Positions 16,534 through 20,132 of a stretch of 20,132 nt of DNA are shown piece by piece. The translations under genes were made by a program, and so were the position numbers. Every line of letters begins with the position of its first letter. Within the stretch, counting starts at the first letter, position 1. The stretch covers positions 1-20,132 of the forward strand of contig URCM01000056.1 in NCBI GenBank assembly GCA_900546355.1, written 5' to 3'. This DNA comes from an uncultured Bacteroides sp. GTDB taxonomy: Bacteria; Bacteroidota; Bacteroidia; Bacteroidales; Bacteroidaceae. The notes under the pieces are model-generated. The model did no database searches. It had not been told where the DNA came from and saw nothing but the letters and a program-made list of their open reading frames with translations.

Positions 16534-18192
16534 TTATACCTTCCCTAAACTGAAAGGAGGATATACTTCACTATCTACCCGTACATCAATGATGCATGGC
16601 TTATTCAATGCAATAGCATCTTGCAGAGCCGGTAAGAATTCTTCCAACTTTTCTACCCGATAGCCCTTAGCGCCACATGATTCAGCATACTTCACGAAGT
16701 CCGGATTATCAAACTGCATATATGCTTCATCATTATACATATTCAGCAAGAACTTCTTGATGATATTAAATTCACTGTTATTGAATATAATCCAAATAAC
16801 AGGAATGTTATATTGCACTGCTGTCATCAATTCGAATCCTGCCATCTGATAGCATCCATCACCCACGCCTGCAATCACCACTTTATCCGGATTAGCGCAT
16901 TTCACTCCCAAGCAGCCGTTCGTATGGCTTGCCATAGGTCCGAAACTTCCCGGATTCTGATAGCGCTGATTCTTATTCAACTGCAAATAACAGCTCAACC
17001 ACAACATGTGCGAACCGGCATCACCCATTACAATGGCATTGTCTGGCAGATTCTGAGACAAGACACGGACGATATCTCCCGGAAAAATCCGTTGGGCATC
17101 CGTATGCACCGGTTCCTCATAATAATGTCCGTTGGGCAATGTACCGATTTGCAAGGAGGGCAAATTACGTTTCTCCAACAAAGGCAATAACTCCTGAAGT
17201 GCCAATTTGATATCGCTTACCACCGCTACATCAGCTTTATACACTTTATTGATTTCAGCCGGATCAATATTCACATGAATCAACTGTTTATTCGCATATA
17301 AATCCGGTTGGAATGAGAATGTAGCATTTTGAGCGAACGAATTTCCCATCGCGAGCACGACTTCCGCCTCCTGAAAATACGTATTAGCAGCCTTGTCACC
17401 CGATGTTCCATACATGCCTAAACACAAAGGATGATTCTCCGGCAATAATCCTTTGGCATCCATTGTCTGGACAAACGGTATTTGATACCTTTCTATTAAT
17501 TGGAGCAATTCGCCGGATGCCTCACTACGCACGCAACCATAACCAATCATAGCCAGCACTTTCTTATTCTTACTGATTGCATCAGCCAATGCATCCGCCG
17601 CTTTTTGCAGAGCTTCTTCCGTTGCCTTAACCGCTTTTACACGGATGTTAATCGGGCGGAAATTGGTTACTTCTGCCGTAGTCACATCTTTCGGTATATG
17701 GATATGCACCGGTCCCGGACGCCCGTCGAATGCTGTATTAATGGCGTCTTCCAGAATATCACACGTATCTTCCGCCCGTTCCAAAATATACGATTTCTTG
17801 GTCGTAGCCGAAAACATGACTTGTGAATCAGGCGTACGACTCAATCCTGTAGACTCGTTCAACGCACCTTTTCCCCGTTGTCCCATTGAAGTATATCCTG
17901 TTATAGCCAATATGGGCAACGAATCGGATAATGCTACCGCCATGCCTGAGAACAAATTAAACGCACCCGGACCTCCCGTCGCAAAGCACACACCCAAATT
18001 ATTCGGGTTAAACATAGTGTAGCCACATGCCATGAACGACGCCGCCTGCTCATTGCGGATAATAACGGTCTTTATTTTTTTCGAATCGCGCAGAGCCAAC
18101 AACATAGAGGCGTTTACCTGTCCGCTCCCTCCAAATACATAGCTCACGCCGATATCTTCCAGTGCTTTTACGATGGTTTGGTTTACATCCAT
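16534..18192 (-). CDS. Thiamine-diphosphate-dependent enzyme, acetolactate-synthase fold
   Basis: This 552-residue protein has the three-domain ThDP/DHAP layout. The N-terminal pyrimidine-binding domain carries the catalytic Glu48 in IIRNEQAASFMACGY and the glycine-rich CFATGGPGAFNLFSG. The central domain holds AMIGYGCVRSEASGEL. The C-terminal domain has the cofactor motif starting GDG at 444-446 and ending NN at 471-472. Length fits acetolactate synthase large subunits and their relatives (oxalyl-CoA decarboxylase, benzaldehyde lyase, indolepyruvate decarboxylase). No small ALS subunit or other branched-chain genes are adjacent, so a specialised decarboxylase or carboligase is more likely than valine biosynthesis. 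It lies 26 nt after the tautomerase gene and 24 nt before the porin. Confidence 0.88.
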   Translation of the reverse strand: MDVNQTIVKALEDIGVSYVFGGSGQVNASMLLALRDSKKIKTVIIRNEQAASFMACGYTMFNPNNLGVCFATGGPGAFNLFSGMAVALSDSLPILAITGYTSMGQRGKGALNESTGLSRTPDSQVMFSATTKKSYILERAEDTCDILEDAINTAFDGRPGPVHIHIPKDVTTAEVTNFRPINIRVKAVKATEEALQKAADALADAISKNKKVLAMIGYGCVRSEASGELLQLIERYQIPFVQTMDAKGLLPENHPLCLGMYGTSGDKAANTYFQEAEVVLAMGNSFAQNATFSFQPDLYANKQLIHVNIDPAEINKVYKADVAVVSDIKLALQELLPLLEKRNLPSLQIGTLPNGHYYEEPVHTDAQRIFPGDIVRVLSQNLPDNAIVMGDAGSHMLWLSCYLQLNKNQRYQNPGSFGPMASHTNGCLGVKCANPDKVVIAGVGDGCYQMAGFELMTAVQYNIPVIWIIFNNSEFNIIKKFLLNMYNDEAYMQFDNPDFVKYAESCGAKGYRVEKLEEFLPALQDAIALNKPCIIDVRVDSEVYPPFSLGKV

Positions 18193-18218
18193 AATGAATC
18201 TTATTATTATAATTAATT

Positions 18219-18458
18219 TTATTTCTGCTTGTCAGTCCATTCCTCCTCATTAAACTTTGCTTTCGCACTTTTGGGAGGATTCTCGGAAAATAGTTTTCCA
18301 CCTGTAGCGGCTTCGTTCAAACCGTATCCGTTAAAGAAAAGATAAATACGGTCTTTGGGCACTCCACTTACTTCGGAAAAGGTAGAGATGAACTTATCGG
18401 CTACAATTTTCTTTTGTTCGTCGGTCATCTCAATGCTATGAATTATAATTGCCGGCAT
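18219..18458 (-). CDS. 4-oxalocrotonate tautomerase-family protein
   Basis: This 79-residue protein starts Met-Pro-Ala, so after Met removal the terminal Pro is the catalytic base of the 4-OT/MIF superfamily. The following MTDEQKKIVADKFISTFSEV and VPKDRIYLFFNGY match the beta-alpha-beta core. The C-terminal part (FSENPPKSAKAKFNEEEWTD) is longer and more charged than the usual 60-70 residue subunits. It should isomerise an enol or keto acid. It lies between a DJ-1 gene and a ThDP enzyme, both linked to carbonyl chemistry. ATG 18458 is preferred because it gives the Pro-1 arrangement. Confidence 0.9.
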   Translation of the reverse strand: MPAIIIHSIEMTDEQKKIVADKFISTFSEVSGVPKDRIYLFFNGYGLNEAATGGKLFSENPPKSAKAKFNEEEWTDKQK

Positions 18459-18470
18459 ATTCTTCTTGAG

Positions 18471-18525
18471 TTTAAAAAGGATAAGCCATGTGTAGGATTA
18501 ATCCCACACATGACCCTCCTTTTAT
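18471..18525 (-). terminator. Palindromic hairpin after the DJ-1 gene
   Basis: Half-sites CATGTGTAGGATT (18487-18499) and AATCCCACACATG (18500-18512) form a 26-bp palindrome with one mismatch, which becomes a G-U pair in minus-strand RNA. Flanking AAAAGGA and TCCTTTT segments extend the pairing. The minus-strand transcript then runs into a T-rich stretch (CCTTTTT). It begins about 20 nt after the DJ-1 stop and ends roughly 30 nt before the tautomerase ATG. It may be a terminator, a partial terminator or an mRNA-stabilising 3' hairpin separating the DJ-1 gene from the rest. Confidence 0.6.
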
Positions 18526-18530
18526 GGTTA

Positions 18531-19301
18531 TTAAAGAGAGTTCAAGACTTTCACAATCATGTCACCGTATGCGATAGATGATTCTACCGAAGTTCCGGTG
18601 ATGAACGGATGATCGTAATATACTTGCGGATCTTCACGGCTGGCGTTGATACGTGCAATGCAAGCGCCATTAGGACCTACAGCATCACGAACCAAATCTT
18701 CAATAGGCCACAAGAATCCCGGAGTAATCACGTTCGTACCGCAGTTGTCTGGAGTTGCGCCGTACAGTTCGTATGACATTGCCATACCCGGACCATAGAA
18801 ATCCCATGCGCGAGGATGAGCACAAATCTTCTTGCCAAACACAATCGACTTATAATCATTTTCCGGGTCGCGGAGGAATACCAATGTAGAAACGGCATAG
18901 CACAATGCAGCCACGATCTTACCGCTCTTATAAGCATCCATAATCAACTTATGCAATTCCCAGCAGTTACACATATCCAACATAGCACCCGGACCGCCAG
19001 TCAAAGCAATCGCATCATAATCAGCCATGTTTACTTCTGAGAATTTCAACGGATGTGCCCATTCCTCACCATCTACCAATTCCTTGCAGCGGTCGCAAAC
19101 TTCTTTCGGATTAGTCTTGATATTCTGTACGCCGTCTACAAAATCAGGGTCTACACTGATTTGGAAAGGAAGCGGTTTCTTTCCTTGCGGAGTAGCCAAA
19201 GTCACTTCAAAACCAGCTTTCTTACATGCATCCCACGGAGCCTGCAATTCCTCACCCCATGAACCATAATTCGTCGCAATAATTAAAACTTTCTTTGCCA
19301 T
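18531..19301 (-). CDS. DJ-1/PfpI family protein, Hsp31-like size (256 aa)
   Basis: This 256-residue class-I glutamine-amidotransferase-fold protein is probably an Hsp31/glyoxalase III-like DJ-1 member. The N-terminus KVLIIATNYGSWGEE provides the conserved acidic position (Glu17 or Glu18). The elbow is IVAALCYAVSTL, so the nucleophile is Cys134 but the usual following His is Tyr135. A His pair elsewhere (CAHPRAWDFY) may contribute. The inserted region around residues 45-90 fits the larger Hsp31-like group. Substrate could be methylglyoxal or another reactive carbonyl; this is family inference. It is followed by a strong hairpin and then a tautomerase gene. It is longer than and unlike the other DJ-1 protein in the window. 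Confidence 0.85.
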   Translation of the reverse strand: MAKKVLIIATNYGSWGEELQAPWDACKKAGFEVTLATPQGKKPLPFQISVDPDFVDGVQNIKTNPKEVCDRCKELVDGEEWAHPLKFSEVNMADYDAIALTGGPGAMLDMCNCWELHKLIMDAYKSGKIVAALCYAVSTLVFLRDPENDYKSIVFGKKICAHPRAWDFYGPGMAMSYELYGATPDNCGTNVITPGFLWPIEDLVRDAVGPNGACIARINASREDPQVYYDHPFITGTSVESSIAYGDMIVKVLNSL

Positions 19302-19330
19302 AATCTCAATAGGTATTTAAAATTAAACAT

Positions 19331-19345
19331 ACAGGAAAACCCTGT
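19331..19345 (-). terminator. Short hairpin in the 19302-19357 gap, possible weak terminator
   Basis: ACAGG and CCTGT flank a 5-nt loop just after the surface-protein gene. In minus-strand orientation the stem is followed by ATGTTTAATTTT. The stem is only 5 bp, so it is weak; it may end the upstream gene and separate it from the DJ-1 gene. Confidence 0.3.
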
Positions 19346-19357
19346 CTTCTTATTCTC

Positions 19358-20132
19358 TTACTTTGTAATAACCAATTTATCCGCATTCAACACCTGGAAG
19401 GTATCGCCACGTTGCATCGCCTCGTCACGCTGATAAACCAAACTTTCAGCTTTTACATCCGACACGGCATTATCTCCCGTCAGTGTCAAACGAGTATGCG
19501 CGAAATCAAAGATTCCGCTATTGCAGACAAACAAATCTTTCGTTTCTGTAAAATTCCGGGCTTCCGTATGCCATTCGCCTATCTCTACATGATACGGAAA
19601 ATCTTTTGCCGACTGAGCGTTTACGCCCACTTCCGCTACCAGAAAATCATAGGGTCCCGACTTTGACACCGTAATCGAGCCGGTATTTTCCATGCGATGA
19701 ATATGTTCTTCCTTGCCTACCATCTCGCTATAGATACCGAACGCAACCGCCTTCGGAGTAGAAGCCTCGCTTCCTTCCAAATGAATCTTCACCGTACCCT
19801 TATTGACCAAAGGAGGAACAAGCTGGGTATTCGGCAATGAATGTTCATAAAAAGCGCATGCCAACGGATAAGATTGGTACAGGAACGACACCTTATTAAC
19901 TATGAAATGCGCACGCGAAACAATGTCAATATCTCCGGCATTAATCAGATGCGTATTGGCAAAACGGGCTATCGTCATGATTCTTCCTGTCGAATTGATT
20001 CGGATAGAACCATAATTGGCAATCGTTCCGCCAATACCTGTTGTAGCCAACACACGGACGGTAGAAGCTTTCTCGACATCGACATTGATTTTTCCGTTGT
20101 TGATGATGGTCACATTGTTGACCGGAAGAGCG
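19358..20132 (-). CDS. Partial surface protein with Asn-x-Gly repeats (beta-helix-like), 5' end outside the window
   Basis: The reading frame is open to the right window edge. Upstream of a GTG at 20111-20113 it continues as ALPVNN, so the true start is outside the window and only the last 257 or so residues are visible. The protein has six turns with the pattern N-x-G followed by a short strand: NNGKINV, NYGSIRI, NAGDIDI, NKGTVKI, NTGSITV and NSGIFDF. Counted from that GTG, their Asn residues are at about 5, 33, 58, 104, 143 and 198. This fits a right-handed beta-helix or an autotransporter-passenger-like adhesin. The ending (FQVLNADKLVITK) has no clear sorting signal. Location is probably surface or secreted, but without the N-terminus this is inferred. 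It lies 56 nt before the DJ-1 gene. Confidence 0.7.
   Translation of the reverse strand, partial: ALPVNNVTIINNGKINVDVEKASTVRVLATTGIGGTIANYGSIRINSTGRIMTIARFANTHLINAGDIDIVSRAHFIVNKVSFLYQSYPLACAFYEHSLPNTQLVPPLVNKGTVKIHLEGSEASTPKAVAFGIYSEMVGKEEHIHRMENTGSITVSKSGPYDFLVAEVGVNAQSAKDFPYHVEIGEWHTEARNFTETKDLFVCNSGIFDFAHTRLTLTGDNAVSDVKAESLVYQRDEAMQRGDTFQVLNADKLVITK

Noticed and set aside
16534..18192. Annotating the ThDP enzyme as acetolactate synthase for branched-chain amino acids
   Set aside because: No regulatory subunit or other ilv/leu genes are adjacent and the neighbours point to another pathway. Only the fold can be supported.
19324..19331. Bacteroides -7-like element (TATGTTTA on the minus strand) before the 256-residue DJ-1 gene
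   Set aside because: It matches TAnnTTTG at 7 of 8 positions but has no TTTG element at the right distance upstream, and the region is AT-rich, so a chance match is likely.
1..20132. Sigma factor or anti-sigma pair for the RsbW-like protein
   Set aside because: I looked for a sigma-70-like or ECF gene in all supported reading frames and found none. The target must lie elsewhere or not be a sigma factor.

Overview
The window looks like chromosome from a Bacteroidales bacterium, probably Bacteroides or Parabacteroides. The reasons are a TonB-dependent receptor, a periplasmic propeller/Y_Y_Y sensor kinase, an OprO/OprP-like porin, ATG starts that mostly lack strong Shine-Dalgarno sequences, and moderate GC by eye. 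The genus is inference. Every gene I can support lies on the minus strand, so the transcription order runs from base 20132 down to base 53. No intergenic gap exceeds about 175 bp, and I see no tRNA, rRNA, CRISPR array or complete insertion sequence.

Region A (20132-14079) is a surface and metabolic block. It starts with the 3' part of a surface protein with Asn-x-Gly repeats that is cut by the window edge. Then come a 256-residue DJ-1/PfpI protein, a small Pro-1 tautomerase, a thiamine-diphosphate enzyme of the acetolactate-synthase fold, an outer-membrane porin and an MFS transporter. Together they resemble an uptake-plus-carbonyl-chemistry operon with unknown substrate. A strong palindromic hairpin follows the DJ-1 gene.

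Region B (14018-7211) is a partner-switching signalling module mixed with carbohydrate enzymes. It encodes a receiver-domain PP2C/SpoIIE-type phosphatase, an N-acylglucosamine-2-epimerase-like protein, a STAS anti-sigma-antagonist-like protein, a GlgX-type glycogen debranching enzyme, a second STAS protein, an RsbW-like HATPase and a second DJ-1/PfpI protein. Several of these genes overlap or are spaced by a few bases. No sigma factor is visible, so the output of the switch is unknown.

Region C (7035-53) lies after a perfect 11-bp hairpin. It holds a membrane-anchored coiled-coil/WD40-like protein, a large propeller/Y_Y_Y sensor kinase whose phosphoacceptor histidine is replaced by Asp, a small soluble histidine kinase with the histidine intact, and a TonB-dependent receptor. 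Two of the three junctions are tight (an ATGA overlap and a 5-nt gap); the third, between the two kinases, is 34 nt. The receptor ends after plug and part of a barrel and appears truncated where unrelated sequence begins (bases 1-56).

The most interesting reading joins B and C. C has a kinase pair but no response regulator. B has a receiver-phosphatase but no kinase. A plausible but unproven pathway is: surface or periplasmic signal, then WD40 protein and pseudokinase/kinase pair, then receiver-PP2C phosphatase, then two STAS proteins, then the RsbW-like kinase, then an unknown target, perhaps the glycogen or AGE-family enzymes encoded between the switch genes.
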